DNA of 64,000 nucleotides from Pseudomonas sp. ICMP 561 (GTDB lineage: Bacteria; Pseudomonadota; Gammaproteobacteria; Pseudomonadales; Pseudomonadaceae): the NCBI RefSeq assembly GCF_002699985.1, contig NZ_LKBT01000015.1, positions 37,817-101,816 of the forward strand. The letters run 5' to 3'. Both the position numbers and the translations under genes were made by a program. Shown here one piece after another: positions 1-10,165 of the stretch; the first letter of the stretch is position 1; the number at the start of each line of letters is the position of its first letter. Below the pieces are notes generated by a model. The model did no database searches. It was not told the origin of the DNA and saw only the letters and a program-made list of their open reading frames with translations.

Positions 1-355
1 CCTCAGCCAGCCCCTGGGCGTATAACTGCGCACCGCCGATCAGCATCACTTCCGCAACGCCCTGCTCCAGCGCCCATTCTTCAGCGCGGGCAACAGCGGA
101 CTCCAGCGACGTAAAGACCTCGGCACCCTCAAGCTGCAGATCCGCTTGGCGCGTGACCACCAGATTAAGGCGACCTGGCAGCGGCCGCCCCAGCGAATCC
201 CAGGTCTTGCGACCCATGATGATCGGCTTGCCCAGAGTCGTGGCTTTGAAGTATTTGAAATCCCCCGGCAAGTGCCAGGGCATGGAATTGTCGACGCCAA
301 TCACTCGGTTCTCACCAAGGGCGGCAATCAGGCTAAGCGGAAGTTGATTTTTCAT
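1..355 (-). CDS. folA: Dihydrofolate reductase, C-terminus beyond the left edge
   Basis: Reduces dihydrofolate to tetrahydrofolate with NADPH in the cytoplasm. About 118 N-terminal residues are visible, starting MKNQLPLSLIAALGENRVIG. Family landmarks are seen: the Met20-loop stretch NSMPWHLPGDFKYFK, the NADPH-binding GRKTWDSLGRPLPGR, and the IGGAQLY motif close to the edge. The protein reads off the window, so the last 50 or so residues are missing. It is transcribed away from the DUF2868 gene. Identification is from motifs and is secure. Confidence 0.95.
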   Translation of the reverse strand, partial: MKNQLPLSLIAALGENRVIGVDNSMPWHLPGDFKYFKATTLGKPIIMGRKTWDSLGRPLPGRLNLVVTRQADLQLEGAEVFTSLESAVARAEEWALEQGVAEVMLIGGAQLYAQGLAE

Positions 356-462
356 GGCGGCGAGAATAACAGACGCTGACACTGAATTCGTAGCGGCCGA
401 TTTGCTCGAATACAGGGCGCAGAGGTTATGCTCCTTTACTGATTCATTCGACGAGACGCTGT

Positions 463-1842
463 GTGACTGCTCTGACTCCCCTCGATACCCTCTGGCTGAC
501 CGAAGCCGTGCGCCTGCGCGAAGAACAGGCCGGCCCGCTGGAAGACCTTGAAGCCAACCGTCGCGCCCGGGCCAACGGTGGCGATCTGACGAACCGCGTG
601 CAAAGCCGGGCCCTGTGGCTGGCCGAACGCGATGGCATGCGCTCCGCACTGCCACACTGGAAACAAGGCGCCCGACTGGCCCTGATTGCACTGGCGATTC
701 TCTCGGTACTCAGCGGTGCCGGGCTCGCCTTCGCGGCGCTGGGCGACGGCCAAACGCCGGTCAATGTGTTCTGGGCGCTGGGCAGCCTGCTCGGGCTGAA
801 CCTGATTATGCTCTTCAGCTGGGCGATGAGTTTTAGCGTCGCCGGGCAAAACACTGCAAGCCTTGGACGCCTCTGGCTATGGCTCAGTGAAAAGCTTGCC
901 CGCGATGCCCAGGCCGCCCAACTTGCCCCTGCGCTGATTGTGCTGTTGCAGCGCAAACGCTTGAATCGATGGGTACTGGGTGCGGCGATACATGGTTTAT
1001 GGCTGCTGGCACTGGTCAGCGCGCTGGTGCTGCTATTGATGCTGATGGCGACCCGACGTTATGGCTTTGTGTGGGAAACCACTATTTTAGGTAGCGACAC
1101 CTTCGTCAGCCTGACCCAGACCCTCGGCATTCTCCCGGCCATGCTGGGCTTCAGCGTACCGGACGAGTCCATGATCCGCGCCAGCGGCGACAGCGCCCTG
1201 GTTGTTGAATCAGGTCGTCAGGCCTGGGCGGCATGGCTGGTCGGCGTGCTATTGGTCTATGGCATCGTGCCGCGCCTGATCCTTGCGTTGGTCTGCCTGT
1301 GGTGCTGGCGCATCGGCCGGGCTGCACTGAGTCTGGACCTGACCTTGCCAGGTTACAGCCAGCTTCGCGAACGCCTGATGCCCAGCAGCGAGAGACTGGG
1401 GGTCAGCGACGCTGCGCCAGAACAACTGCATCAAGTACAGCCCAATGGCACGGCACAACAAAGCAACGGCGCATTGTTGGTCGCTATCGAGCTGGACGAT
1501 GAACAGCCATGGCCGCCGCTATTGCCGGAAAACGTGGTCGATGCAGGCATTCTCGACAGCCGGGAATCCAGGCAAAAACTGCTAGATCAACTGACCCGCT
1601 TTCCGCCTGCCCGGTTGGTGATTGCCTGCGACCCACGTCGCTCACCTGATCGAGGCAGCCTTGCACTGGTTGCCGAACTGGCTCGCTGTGCGGGCGCAAC
1701 ACGAGTCTGGTTGCTATCGGCCCCTGCCGGGCAACATCTGAACGCAGAGCGAGTCAGCGACTGGCACGCGGCGCTGCAGCAACTGGATCTCGAGTGGAGC
1801 GACAGTGCGCCACTGAACTGGCTGGAGACGGGTCATGACTGA
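463..1842 (+). CDS. DUF2868 domain-containing membrane protein
   Basis: 459-residue protein of unknown function that I assign to the DUF2868 family. The only suitable start is GTG at 463. Several hydrophobic segments are visible: about residues 70-95, 100-125, 165-190, and a later pair near 205-225 and 245-285. A soluble C-terminal third follows, with alternating strands such as LLVAIELDD and RLVIACDPRR. It overlaps the following GTPase gene by 8 nt, so the two are translationally coupled. This pairing with a DUF3482 GTPase is typical of pseudomonads and suggests a membrane-anchored GTPase complex; that role is inference. Confidence 0.85.
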   Translation: MTALTPLDTLWLTEAVRLREEQAGPLEDLEANRRARANGGDLTNRVQSRALWLAERDGMRSALPHWKQGARLALIALAILSVLSGAGLAFAALGDGQTPVNVFWALGSLLGLNLIMLFSWAMSFSVAGQNTASLGRLWLWLSEKLARDAQAAQLAPALIVLLQRKRLNRWVLGAAIHGLWLLALVSALVLLLMLMATRRYGFVWETTILGSDTFVSLTQTLGILPAMLGFSVPDESMIRASGDSALVVESGRQAWAAWLVGVLLVYGIVPRLILALVCLWCWRIGRAALSLDLTLPGYSQLRERLMPSSERLGVSDAAPEQLHQVQPNGTAQQSNGALLVAIELDDEQPWPPLLPENVVDAGILDSRESRQKLLDQLTRFPPARLVIACDPRRSPDRGSLALVAELARCAGATRVWLLSAPAGQHLNAERVSDWHAALQQLDLEWSDSAPLNWLETGHD

Positions 1843-3223
1843 CAAGGACAAGATCCGCCCGCTGAAACTGGCGGTGGTTGGCCACACCAATGTCGGCAAG
1901 ACCTCGCTGCTAAGAACGCTCACTCGCGACGTAGGCTTCGGGGAAGTCTCCCATAGGCCAAGCACCACCCGCCATGTGGAAGGCGCGCGGTTGTCGGTAG
2001 ATGGTCAGGCGCTGCTTGAGCTCTACGACACGCCGGGCCTGGAAGACGCCATCGCGCTACTGGACTTTCTCGAACGCCAGGATCGACCGGGCGAGCGGCT
2101 GGACGGCCCCGCACGGCTGGCACGCTTTCTGGAAGGCAGTGAAGCAAGACAGCGCTTTGAGCAGGAAGCCAAAGTCATGCGCCAGTTACTGGCCTCTGAC
2201 GCCGGTTTGTACATCATCGACGCCCGCGAGCCGGTGCTGGCCAAGTACCGCGACGAGCTGTCGATCCTGGCCAGTTGTGGCAAACCGTTGCTGCCAGTCC
2301 TGAATTTTGTCAGCAGCGCAGAACACCGGGAGCCCGCATGGCGCGAGGCACTTGCACGACTGGGTCTGCATGCGCTGGTTCGCTTTGACAGCGTCGCGCC
2401 GCCAGAAGATGGCGAGCGGCGCCTGTATGAAAGCCTTGCCCTGCTGCTGGAAAACTTCAGAGATCAACTAGAACGGCTGATTCTGGATATTGAGGCCCAG
2501 CGCGAAATCCGACGACAAAGTGCTAGCCGGTTGATCGCGCAGTTACTCATCGACTGCGCAGCCTGCCGTCGCAGCGTTTCCACTGAATCGGGCCATGAGC
2601 AACAAGCTATCGATGAGTTGCGCAAAGCGGTGCGCCAGCGCGAACAGCGCTGCGTGGAAGAGCTGCTCAAGCTTTACGCGTTTCGCGTTCAGGACGCGGC
2701 AGCCAGCGATTTGCCACTGCTGGACGGGCGCTGGGGCGACGATTTGTTCAACCCGGAAACCCTCAAGCAACTGGGCGTACGGGTCGGCGGCGGGATAGCG
2801 GCAGGCGCGGCAGCGGGTGCCGGTGTCGATTTGCTGGTGGGTGGCCTCACCATGGGCGCAGCGGCTTTGGCCGGGGCGATTGCCGGTGGTGCATTACAGA
2901 CTGCCCGCAGTTACGGCGGACGATTGCTCGGCAAGATCAAAGGCCAACGCGAACTGACGGTGGACGATGCCGTACTTCGCCTGCTTGCGCTGCGTCAACG
3001 CCATTTGCTGATTGCCTTGGGCGCCAGAGGCCATGCCGCCATGGAAAGCATCCAGTTAACCACACCACAGGATAAAACCTGGCGCGAAGGCAAACTGCCC
3101 GACGCACTGCAAAAAGCCCGCGCTCATCCGCAATGGTCGTCGCTGAATCCTGGGGCGAAGCTGAATCAGGCTGAGCGGCAGGAGCAGATTGAAGAATTGG
3201 CGAAAGTGATATTCGAATCCTGA
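1835..3223 (+). CDS. DUF3482 domain-containing GTPase
   Basis: 462-residue GTPase of the Era/TrmE-like class with a C-terminal DUF3482 region. The P-loop GHTNVGKTSLL is at about residues 16-26 and the G3 motif DTPGLE at about 65-70. The guanine-specificity motif is not the usual NKxD; NFVSS is in the expected place. A glycine/alanine-rich hydrophobic stretch (about 310-355) may insert in or lie on the membrane. The ATG at 1835 lies inside the end of the DUF2868 gene, giving a two-gene operon. The cellular function is not established. Confidence 0.85.
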   Translation: MTDKDKIRPLKLAVVGHTNVGKTSLLRTLTRDVGFGEVSHRPSTTRHVEGARLSVDGQALLELYDTPGLEDAIALLDFLERQDRPGERLDGPARLARFLEGSEARQRFEQEAKVMRQLLASDAGLYIIDAREPVLAKYRDELSILASCGKPLLPVLNFVSSAEHREPAWREALARLGLHALVRFDSVAPPEDGERRLYESLALLLENFRDQLERLILDIEAQREIRRQSASRLIAQLLIDCAACRRSVSTESGHEQQAIDELRKAVRQREQRCVEELLKLYAFRVQDAAASDLPLLDGRWGDDLFNPETLKQLGVRVGGGIAAGAAAGAGVDLLVGGLTMGAAALAGAIAGGALQTARSYGGRLLGKIKGQRELTVDDAVLRLLALRQRHLLIALGARGHAAMESIQLTTPQDKTWREGKLPDALQKARAHPQWSSLNPGAKLNQAERQEQIEELAKVIFES

Positions 3224-3236
3224 AAAATTTTCCCTG

Positions 3237-3329
3237 CCTGTAGGAGCGCGCTTGCCCGCGATCGCGTTTCTTCCGGCACTTTGATGTTGGATGGAGGAAA
3301 GTCATCGCGGGCAAGCGCGCTCCTACAGG
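3237..3329. repeat. REP palindrome (TAGGAGCGCGCTTGCCCGCGAT type)
   Basis: Inverted repeat with arms at 3237-3262 and 3304-3329. It follows the DUF3482 gene. The arms can form a long hairpin, as in Pseudomonas REP doublets. Confidence 0.85.
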
Positions 3330-3436
3330 AATAGCGCTCGGCCACCACCGGTAGTCGCTTTGCAAAATTTTGCCTACGCGAAATCAACAAGCACCGGTAT
3401 CATCGCGCGCCCGATACACCCGGAACCGTATTGCTC

Positions 3437-3892
3437 ATGAAACCGACCTTGATCGCCGCCGCAGAAATCGACCGTATCGATACCTGGGCCAAATACTCCA
3501 GCCATATGTGCGGAGGCTGTATTTCCAGCTGCTGCACGCTGCCTGTTGAAGTGAAGATCAAGGACTTGATCCGCATCGGCATCGTCGATGACTTCGAGCG
3601 CGGCGAACCTGCGAAGAACATCGCCAAGCGTTTGCAGAAGGAAGGGATTGTCGAGCGCTACAACCAGAAATCAGAAATCTTCACCTTGCAGCGCATGAGC
3701 AACAACGACTGCCTGTATCTGGATCGCAAGAGCCGCCTGTGCACCATCTACGACAAACGCCCGGATACCTGCCGCAACCACCCCAAGGTCGGCCCGCGTC
3801 CCGGCTACTGTGCTTACAAGCCTAAAGATGTGGTTCGTCAGGCGAGCGGCACGCTGAAGAACAACACCAGCACGCCGTTTCCGAAGTTTTAA
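3437..3892 (+). CDS. YkgJ-family cysteine-cluster protein
   Basis: 151-residue small soluble protein with the Zn- or Fe-S-type cysteine cluster of the YkgJ/CxxCxxCC family. Cysteines are seen as CGGCISSCC near residue 27-35, then CLYLD, CTIYDKRPDTCRNHP and GYCAYK. An in-frame TTG occurs at 3431; the ATG at 3437 starts MKPTLIAAAEIDRID. The gene stands alone between two REP palindromes and shares a bidirectional terminator with typA. The biochemical function is unknown. Confidence 0.85.
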   Translation: MKPTLIAAAEIDRIDTWAKYSSHMCGGCISSCCTLPVEVKIKDLIRIGIVDDFERGEPAKNIAKRLQKEGIVERYNQKSEIFTLQRMSNNDCLYLDRKSRLCTIYDKRPDTCRNHPKVGPRPGYCAYKPKDVVRQASGTLKNNTSTPFPKF

Positions 3893-3913
3893 AGGGATCT
3901 ATACCCGGATCCC

Positions 3914-3991
3914 GGTAGGAGCGAACTTGTTCGCGAGGCAATATTTCTGATCAAGCAGGACCGAAGCCTCGCCAACAAGTTGGCTCCTACC
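3914..3991. repeat. REP palindrome (GGTAGGAGCGAACTTGTTCGCGA type)
   Basis: Inverted repeat whose arms read GGTAGGAGCGAACTTGTTCG and the near-complement ending at 3991. The same subtype recurs at 29082-29160 and 52694-52771. Confidence 0.8.
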
Positions 3992-4023
3992 AAGACAAAC
4001 GCTACTCCCTCGCACCACACAAA

Positions 4024-4063
4024 CAAAAACGCCCCCGACCTTGCGGTCGGGGGCGTTTTTTTT
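4024..4063. terminator. Bidirectional intrinsic terminator between ykgJ-type gene and typA
   Basis: GC-rich stem CGCCCCCGAC / GTCGGGGGCG with a short loop. It is flanked by a T run on the plus strand (4055-4063) and an A run before it (4024-4029), so it can end both converging transcripts. Confidence 0.9.
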
Positions 4064-4081
4064 AGCCTGATTAAAAACTAA

Positions 4082-5902
4082 TCAGTTCTTGGCTTTCTTG
4101 GCAGCGCGGGTACGCTCGCTTTCGTCCAGGATCTTCTTACGAAGACGGATGGACTTAGGAGTCACTTCGCACAGCTCGTCGTCCTGGATGAATTCCAGAG
4201 CCTGTTCAAGGGTGAACTTGACCGGCGGAACCAGAGCGATAGTCTCGTCTTTACCCGAAGCACGCATGTTGTCGAGCTTCTTGCCTTTGGTTGGGTTGAT
4301 ACCCAGGTCGTTGTCGCGGCTGTTCAAGCCAACGATCTGACCGCAGTAGATCTCTTGACCGTGTTCAACGAACAGCTTGCCACGAGCCTGCAGGGTTTCC
4401 AGCGAGTAGGTCAGAGCCTTGCCGGTTTCAACCGAAACCAGAACGCCGTTCTGACGGCCAGACACATCGCCCGACTTCATGGTGTCGTAACGGTCGAAGA
4501 TCGAGGTCAGGATGCCTGCACCGGAGGTGAGGGTCAGGAACTCGTTACGGAAACCGATCAGGCCACGAGCAGGGATGTTGTACTCAAGGCGCACACGGCC
4601 CTTGCCATCCGGAACCATGTTGGTCAGATCGCCTTTACGCAGACCCATTTGCTCCATGATGGAACCCTGGGATTCTTCTGGCAGGTCGATGGTGACGTTT
4701 TCAAACGGTTCCTGCTTCACGCCGTCAACAACACGGATGATCACTTCTGGACGACCGACACCCATTTCGAAGCCTTCGCGACGCATGGTTTCGATCAGTA
4801 CCGACAAGTGCAGCTCACCACGGCCCGAGACCTTGAACTTGTCAGCGGTGTCGCCTTCTTCAACGCGCAGAGCAACGTTGTACAGCAGCTCCTTGTCCAG
4901 ACGTTCCTTGATGTTACGGGACGTCACGAACTTGCCTTCTTTACCGCAGAACGGCGAGTCGTTTACCTGGAAGGTCATCGAAACGGTAGGTTCGTCAACG
5001 GTCAACGGCACCATTGCTTCCACGTTCAGTGGATCGCACAGGGTGTCGGAGATGAACAGCGAATCCATACCGCTGATGCAGACGATGTCGCCAGCGGCGG
5101 CTTCTTCAACGTCGATGCGGTGCAGACCGTGGTGACCCATCAGCTTCAGGATACGACCGTTACGGCGTTTGCCGTCGGCGCTGATCGCTACAACCGGGGT
5201 GTTCGGCTTGACGCGACCACGAGCGATACGGCCAACGCCGATAACACCCAGGAAGCTGTTGTAGTCCAGAGCGGAGATCTGCATCTGGAAAGGACCGTCA
5301 CGGTCAACAGACGGCGCTGGTACGTTGTCGACGATCGACTGGTACAGCGGGGTCATGTCTTCAGCCATTTCAGCGTGGTCCAGACCGGCAATACCGTTCA
5401 GGGCCGAGGCGTAGACGACTTTGAAGTCCAGCTGTTCTTCGGTAGCACCCAGGTTGTCGAACAGGTCGAAGATCTGATCCAGAACCCAGTCCGGACGCGC
5501 GCCTGGACGGTCAACCTTGTTGATGACCACGATTGGACGCAGGCCGGCTTCGAAAGCCTTCTTGGTCACGAAACGGGTTTGCGGCATAGGGCCGTCTTGA
5601 GCGTCAACCAGCAGCAGCACGGAGTCAACCATCGACATTACGCGCTCAACTTCACCACCGAAGTCGGCGTGGCCCGGGGTGTCCACGATGTTGATGTGGT
5701 AGCCGTTCCAGTTGATGGCGGTGTTTTTCGCCAGAATGGTAATACCGCGCTCTTTCTCCTGGTCGTTGGAGTCCATCACGCGCTCGTCGTTGAGCTCGTT
5801 ACGCTCCAGAGTGCCGGATTGGCGCAAGAGTTTGTCTACCAGGGTGGTTTTACCATGGTCAACGTGAGCAATGATGGCGATGTTGCGTAGATTTTCGATC
5901 AC
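4082..5902 (-). CDS. typA: Ribosome-associated translational GTPase TypA/BipA
   Basis: 606-residue EF-G-like GTPase that acts on the 70S ribosome and is linked to stress and low-temperature growth. G1 AHVDHGKTT is at residues 12-20, G3 DTPGHADF near 75, G4 NKVD near 130. The later domains include the EF-G-like [20 protein letters not shown] stretch and the BipA-specific C-terminal region. Length matches the family. It lies 144 bp downstream of thiI on the same strand and ends at a strong bidirectional hairpin. Confidence 0.97.
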   Translation of the reverse strand: MIENLRNIAIIAHVDHGKTTLVDKLLRQSGTLERNELNDERVMDSNDQEKERGITILAKNTAINWNGYHINIVDTPGHADFGGEVERVMSMVDSVLLLVDAQDGPMPQTRFVTKKAFEAGLRPIVVINKVDRPGARPDWVLDQIFDLFDNLGATEEQLDFKVVYASALNGIAGLDHAEMAEDMTPLYQSIVDNVPAPSVDRDGPFQMQISALDYNSFLGVIGVGRIARGRVKPNTPVVAISADGKRRNGRILKLMGHHGLHRIDVEEAAAGDIVCISGMDSLFISDTLCDPLNVEAMVPLTVDEPTVSMTFQVNDSPFCGKEGKFVTSRNIKERLDKELLYNVALRVEEGDTADKFKVSGRGELHLSVLIETMRREGFEMGVGRPEVIIRVVDGVKQEPFENVTIDLPEESQGSIMEQMGLRKGDLTNMVPDGKGRVRLEYNIPARGLIGFRNEFLTLTSGAGILTSIFDRYDTMKSGDVSGRQNGVLVSVETGKALTYSLETLQARGKLFVEHGQEIYCGQIVGLNSRDNDLGINPTKGKKLDNMRASGKDETIALVPPVKFTLEQALEFIQDDELCEVTPKSIRLRKKILDESERTRAAKKAKN

Positions 5903-6046
5903 TTGTGTATCTCGATCAGAGGATTCGGTTAGCTGAATACTGCTAAACAGCTATTTATAACGTCAGAGTCGGCCAAAGCCGTTACGGCTAGACGACTGGC
6001 GTCGGGGGGCCGGTGACGCAAGCCACAGGCAAACAGCCCCGGGCAC

Positions 6047-7501
6047 TTAGCTCGGTCTATAAACGCGCACATTGGCATACCCCTCACTGAGCAAATGGTG
6101 AGCATGCAGGCGACTCATGACGCCTTTGTCGCAATACAACAGGTACTGGCGCGTGTTATCCAGTTCCTTGAAGCGGCTGTTCAGTGCATAGAACGGCAGC
6201 GCCTGTACTTCAATACCAGGCAATACCAGCGGCTGATCTTCCTGAGCATCCGGGTGACGGATGTCAACGATGACCTGCCCTGCCAGTGCCTGACTGACTT
6301 CTTCTATCTCGACACTCTGGCTCAGATCGTCAATCACACGATCGATCGAAACCAGTTTGGCGTTCTCCAGCGCTCGCTCGAGAACCGCCATGTCGAACTG
6401 TTGCTCTTCGTACTCAACGCGGTTGCGCTTGGCGTTGGTCTTGGGGTTGATCGAAATCACCCCGCAATACTCAGGCATATGCCTGGCGAAATCGGCAGTA
6501 CCGATTTCAACCGCCTGATCGACGATGTCCTGCTTGTGGCTGGTGATCAACGGACGCAAAACCAGCTTGTCAGTCGCGGCGTCAATCAACGACAGGTTCG
6601 GCAACGTCTGGCTGGCAACCTGTGAAATCGCTTCGCCGGTAACCAGCACATCGATATCAAGACGGTCAGCGATAGAGGATGCAGCGCGTAACATCATACG
6701 CTTCAAAACTACACCCATATGACTGTTATCGACTTTCTGCAGGATTTCTCCGAGAACTTCCTCGAAAGGCACGCTGATAAACAGCACGCGCTGGGAGCTG
6801 CCGTACTTCTTCCAGATGAAATGCGCGACTTCCATCACGCCCAGTTCATGGGCGCGACCGCCCAGATTGAAGAAGCAGAAATGCGCCATCAGCCCGCGAC
6901 GCATGACCTGATAGGCCGCCACGGTCGAATCGAAACCACCGGACATCAACACGAGGGTTTGTTCAAGGGCGCCTAACGGGTATCCGCCGACACCATTGTG
7001 CTGGCTGTGGATGACAAACAACCGTTTGTCGCGAATTTCCATTCGCACCACGATTTCCGGCTTTTTCAGCTCGATACCGGCAGCACCGCACTGCTTGCGC
7101 AACTGGCTACCGACGTATTTTTCGACATCCATGGAGCTGAATGCATGCTTGCCCGCTCGCTTGCAGCGCACCGAAAACATCTTGCCCGGCAGCAGATCGG
7201 CGTAGTGCAGCTTGCACTTGGCAACGATGTCGTCCATGTCGCCCAGCGGGTATTCGGCCACCTGAAGGAAATTGGCGATGCCCGGCATGCAGCTCAGGCG
7301 GTCGGTCATGTCCTGCAGGACCTTGGGGTCGGTCAGTTTCGTCTGAACCTCGAGGTTGTCCCACGAGCCATCCACCACCAGTACCGGGTCCAGATCACGG
7401 AGCACGGTACGGATGTTCTTGGCCAGCTGGCGGATGAATTGCTTACGCACCGGCGGGCTTTTGATGATGATTTCGGGGAAGACTTTTACGATTAGTTTCA
7501 T
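6047..7501 (-). CDS. thiI: tRNA 4-thiouridine synthase / thiamine sulfur carrier ThiI
   Basis: 484-residue enzyme that uses persulfide sulfur to make s4U8 in tRNA and feeds sulfur to thiazole synthesis. It has an N-terminal ferredoxin-like/THUMP region, the PP-loop [10 protein letters not shown] near residue 187, and a C-terminal rhodanese domain with the active-site loop CDKGVMS, so it is the long, rhodanese-containing form. A longer reading to 7564 exists, but [15 protein letters not shown] at 7501 fits the family start. glnA is divergent. Confidence 0.96.
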   Translation of the reverse strand: MKLIVKVFPEIIIKSPPVRKQFIRQLAKNIRTVLRDLDPVLVVDGSWDNLEVQTKLTDPKVLQDMTDRLSCMPGIANFLQVAEYPLGDMDDIVAKCKLHYADLLPGKMFSVRCKRAGKHAFSSMDVEKYVGSQLRKQCGAAGIELKKPEIVVRMEIRDKRLFVIHSQHNGVGGYPLGALEQTLVLMSGGFDSTVAAYQVMRRGLMAHFCFFNLGGRAHELGVMEVAHFIWKKYGSSQRVLFISVPFEEVLGEILQKVDNSHMGVVLKRMMLRAASSIADRLDIDVLVTGEAISQVASQTLPNLSLIDAATDKLVLRPLITSHKQDIVDQAVEIGTADFARHMPEYCGVISINPKTNAKRNRVEYEEQQFDMAVLERALENAKLVSIDRVIDDLSQSVEIEEVSQALAGQVIVDIRHPDAQEDQPLVLPGIEVQALPFYALNSRFKELDNTRQYLLYCDKGVMSRLHAHHLLSEGYANVRVYRPS

Positions 7502-7564
7502 GAAAACAGCGCGCGAGGTGCCAGCCGAAAAAGAGGGGGCGGGATTATAGCGGAAATTGCTCAA

Positions 7565-7660
7565 GGTTTAACCAGTTATCGTGCAACCGATCATCGACGC
7601 ACCAAAAAAGACCTGCCGGACAATATGCAGCCTCATTGTGGTGCGTTAAATTTTCAAATC
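7565..7660. promoter_or_regulatory. Possible NtrC half-sites upstream of glnA
   Basis: GCACCA at 7599-7604 and TGGTGC at 7639-7644 match the two halves of the NtrC consensus (GCACCA...TGGTGC). They are about 40 bp apart, not forming one 17-bp site. They lie about 100 bp upstream of the sigma54-like elements, a usual enhancer distance. The match is modest, so this is tentative. Confidence 0.35.
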
Positions 7661-7715
7661 GACGATTTTTATCCCTGAATTGCTAGCGTTTCGGGCATAA
7701 AACCCATCTCGGGGC

Positions 7716-7734
7716 ACTGGCATGCAATTTGCTC
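7716..7734 (+). promoter_or_regulatory. Sigma54 -24/-12 promoter element for glnA (upstream candidate)
   Basis: CTGGCATGCAATTTGCTCC has the GG (7719-7720) and GC (7731-7732) dinucleotides exactly 10 bp apart, plus the TGGCA and TTTGCT contexts of RpoN promoters. Transcription would start near 7743, about 93 nt before glnA. Nitrogen-limited NtrC/RpoN control of glnA is well known in pseudomonads. Confidence 0.75.
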
Positions 7735-7753
7735 CCTTGTGAGGCAGGTTGCC

Positions 7754-7771
7754 TTGGCAGAGTATTTGCGC
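7754..7771 (+). promoter_or_regulatory. Second sigma54-like -24/-12 element for glnA
   Basis: TTGGCAGAGTATTTGCG has GG at 7756-7757 and GC at 7768-7769, again with 10 bp between. It lies 37 bp downstream of the first element. The -12 box is followed by G instead of the usual A/T, so it is the weaker of the two. Confidence 0.5.
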
Positions 7772-7835
7772 CGGCATCACCCAAATTCTAAGGGCCCAAA
7801 CCATTAAATAGGCCCGAAGCCACCCGGAGGACACC

Positions 7836-9242
7836 ATGTCGAAGTCGGTTCAACTCATCAAAGATCATGACGTTAAGTGGATTGATCTGCGCTTCACGGA
7901 CACTAAAGGTACACAGCACCACGTGACCATGCCGGCTCGTGATGCGCTGGAAGACGACTTCTTCGAAGTCGGCAAGATGTTCGACGGCTCCTCCATCTCT
8001 GGCTGGAAAGGCATCGAAGCCTCCGACATGATCCTGCTGCCGGACGACGAAACTGCCGTTCTCGATCCGTTCACCGAAGACCCAACCCTGATCCTGGTTT
8101 GCGACATCATCGAACCTTCGACCATGCAAGGTTACGACCGCGACCCACGCGCTATCGCTCACCGCGCCGAGGAATACCTGAAATCGACCGGTATTGGTGA
8201 CACTGTATTCGCCGGTCCAGAGCCAGAATTCTTCATCTTCGACGAAGTGAAGTTCAAATCCGATATCTCCGGCTCCATGTTCAAGATCTACTCTGAGCAA
8301 GGTTCGTGGATGTCCGACGCCGACATCGAAGGCGGTAACAAGGGCCACCGTCCAGGCATCAAAGGCGGTTACTTCCCGGTTCCACCATTCGACCATGACC
8401 ACGAAATCCGCACCGCAATGTGCAACGCTCTGGAAGAAATGGGCCAGACCGTAGAAGTTCACCACCACGAAGTGGCGACTGCTGGTCAGAACGAAATCGG
8501 CGTGAAATTCAACACGCTGGTTAAAAAGGCTGACGAAGTTCAGACCCTGAAATACGTTGTTCACAACGTTGCTGACGCTTACGGCCGCACCGCTACCTTC
8601 ATGCCTAAGCCTCTGTACGGCGATAACGGTTCGGGTATGCACGTTCACATGTCCATCTCCAAAGATGGCAAGAACACCTTCGCAGGCGAAGGCTATGCCG
8701 GCCTGTCCGACACCGCTCTGTACTTCATCGGCGGCATCATCAAGCACGGTAAGGCACTGAACGGCTTCACCAACCCGGCTACCAACTCCTACAAGCGTCT
8801 GGTTCCAGGCTTCGAAGCTCCGGTCATGCTGGCCTACTCGGCTCGCAACCGTTCCGCTTCGATCCGTATTCCTTACGTCAGCAGCCCTAAAGGCCGCCGT
8901 ATCGAAGCTCGCTTCCCGGATCCATCTGCCAACCCATACCTGGCCTTCGCAGCACTGCTGATGGCTGGCCTGGACGGCATCCAGAACAAGATCCACCCTG
9001 GCGACGCAGCTGACAAAAACCTGTATGACCTGCCGCCTGAAGAGGCCAAAGAGATCCCACAAGTTTGCGGCAGCCTGAAAGAAGCCCTGGAAGAGCTGGA
9101 CAAAGGTCGTGCGTTCCTGACCAAAGGCGGCGTTTTCAGCGACGACTTCATCGACGCTTACATCGCCCTGAAAAGCGAAGAAGAAATCAAAGTACGTACC
9201 TTCGTACACCCACTGGAATACGAGCTGTACTACAGCTGCTGA
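7836..9242 (+). CDS. glnA: Glutamine synthetase, type I
   Basis: 468-residue dodecameric enzyme making glutamine from glutamate, ammonia and ATP. It starts [20 protein letters not shown] behind the ribosome site GGAGG. The metal and glutamate-binding stretches [12 protein letters not shown] and [10 protein letters not shown] are present. The Tyr of NLYDLPPEE near residue 397 is the adenylylation site of GSI-beta enzymes. Tandem sigma54-type elements upstream and nearby ntrBC fit nitrogen control. A clear terminator follows. Confidence 0.98.
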   Translation: MSKSVQLIKDHDVKWIDLRFTDTKGTQHHVTMPARDALEDDFFEVGKMFDGSSISGWKGIEASDMILLPDDETAVLDPFTEDPTLILVCDIIEPSTMQGYDRDPRAIAHRAEEYLKSTGIGDTVFAGPEPEFFIFDEVKFKSDISGSMFKIYSEQGSWMSDADIEGGNKGHRPGIKGGYFPVPPFDHDHEIRTAMCNALEEMGQTVEVHHHEVATAGQNEIGVKFNTLVKKADEVQTLKYVVHNVADAYGRTATFMPKPLYGDNGSGMHVHMSISKDGKNTFAGEGYAGLSDTALYFIGGIIKHGKALNGFTNPATNSYKRLVPGFEAPVMLAYSARNRSASIRIPYVSSPKGRRIEARFPDPSANPYLAFAALLMAGLDGIQNKIHPGDAADKNLYDLPPEEAKEIPQVCGSLKEALEELDKGRAFLTKGGVFSDDFIDAYIALKSEEEIKVRTFVHPLEYELYYSC

Positions 9243-9270
9243 TCCAGTCGCGTCAGTAATTGCGACGCAC

Positions 9271-9300
9271 AAAAGAGGCCTCCTTCGGGAGGCCTTTTTT
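9271..9300 (+). terminator. Intrinsic terminator of glnA
   Basis: Stem AAAGAGGCCTCC / GGAGGCCTTTTTT with a TTCG-type loop and a T run, 29 nt after the glnA stop codon. Confidence 0.9.
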
Positions 9301-9386
9301 ATGGGCGGTATTTAACATGCGATATCTATTTGTTGCCCCACGCGCTACCAGCAAGCGCATGCTGTCGTATCGCGAACACCGCCGCT

Positions 9387-9475
9387 TGTAGGAGCGCACG
9401 AGCACCGCGAGGCCGCGATGGCGGTCTGTCTGATACGCCACCATCGCGGCCTCGCGGTGCTCGTGCGTTCCTACA
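9387..9475. repeat. Long REP-like palindrome (GTAGGAGCGCACGAGCACCGCGAGG type)
   Basis: Near-perfect inverted arms of about 34 nt (TGTAGGAGCGCACGAGCACC... and its complement, ending CCTACA). This subtype carries CACCGCGAGGCCGCGATGG in place of GCTTGCCCGCGA. A half copy (TGTAGGTGCACCGCGAGGTCGCGATGG) is near 63880. Confidence 0.8.
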
Positions 9476-9520
9476 GATTCATTATCAAATTACATCCCGA
9501 CTCAGAAGAGAAAAAGAGAG

Positions 9521-10087
9521 ATGACCAATAAACCACGCCTGCTTTTCCTCTGCGCCACCTTCACCAGCCTGGCCGCCTGCGCAGTCACACCCACGACTTC
9601 ACCCGCCCCTGCGCCGCTGGCACCTCTGATGGCGACGATCAGCGAGCGCCTTGCCATCGCAGACCAGGTCGCGCTGACCAAATGGGACAGCGGAAAACCG
9701 ATTCAGGACAGCCCGCGTGAAGCCCAAGTCATCGCCGCTGCCGCAAAGCTCGCACCGACCTACAATCTGGATCCACAGGACGTCAGCCAATTCCTCGCTG
9801 CGCAGATCGAAGCGAACAAGCTGGTGCAGTACGCACTTCTCGCGAAATGGCACGAAGCCGGTAAGGCGCCAGACACTCCACGGCCGGATCTGGTCGGGCA
9901 GATTCGCCCACAACTGGATCAGCTACAGACGCGATTACTGAGCGAATACTCAGCCTTCGCGACATACCGTCAGGACCCACAATGCCCAAATTGGCTGATT
10001 CAACAGTCCCGACTGCAAGCCAAAGATCCGATTCATGATCTTGCACTGACTCGCGCCGTCGGCGAGTTGTGCGTTATCCGTAAATGA
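9521..10087 (+). CDS. Secreted chorismate mutase (AroQ-gamma type), lipoprotein-like leader
   Basis: 188-residue exported chorismate mutase, expected to turn chorismate to prephenate outside the cytoplasm. An N-terminal hydrophobic leader ends in LAAC (Cys20), which resembles a lipobox, so the protein may be lipidated. The body is helical, with the ISERLAIADQVALTKW start and DSPREAQVI typical of periplasmic AroQ-gamma enzymes, and a Cys pair (CPNW, ELCV). Its physiological role in pseudomonads is unclear. Confidence 0.85.
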   Translation: MTNKPRLLFLCATFTSLAACAVTPTTSPAPAPLAPLMATISERLAIADQVALTKWDSGKPIQDSPREAQVIAAAAKLAPTYNLDPQDVSQFLAAQIEANKLVQYALLAKWHEAGKAPDTPRPDLVGQIRPQLDQLQTRLLSEYSAFATYRQDPQCPNWLIQQSRLQAKDPIHDLALTRAVGELCVIRK

Positions 10088-10165
10088 TCACGAGCCGCTT
10101 AAGCTGATTTATGTTCTATGCTGCGCCCAGTACACCGCCAACCGCATCAACGCCACGGAGCCTGC

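Noticed and set aside
4355..5890. 511-codon open frame antisense to typA
   Set aside because: Mirror frame of a highly biased conserved gene; no ribosome site or recognisable domain.
7788..9272. 494-codon open frame antisense to glnA
   Set aside because: Same cause: codon bias of glnA leaves the opposite strand open.
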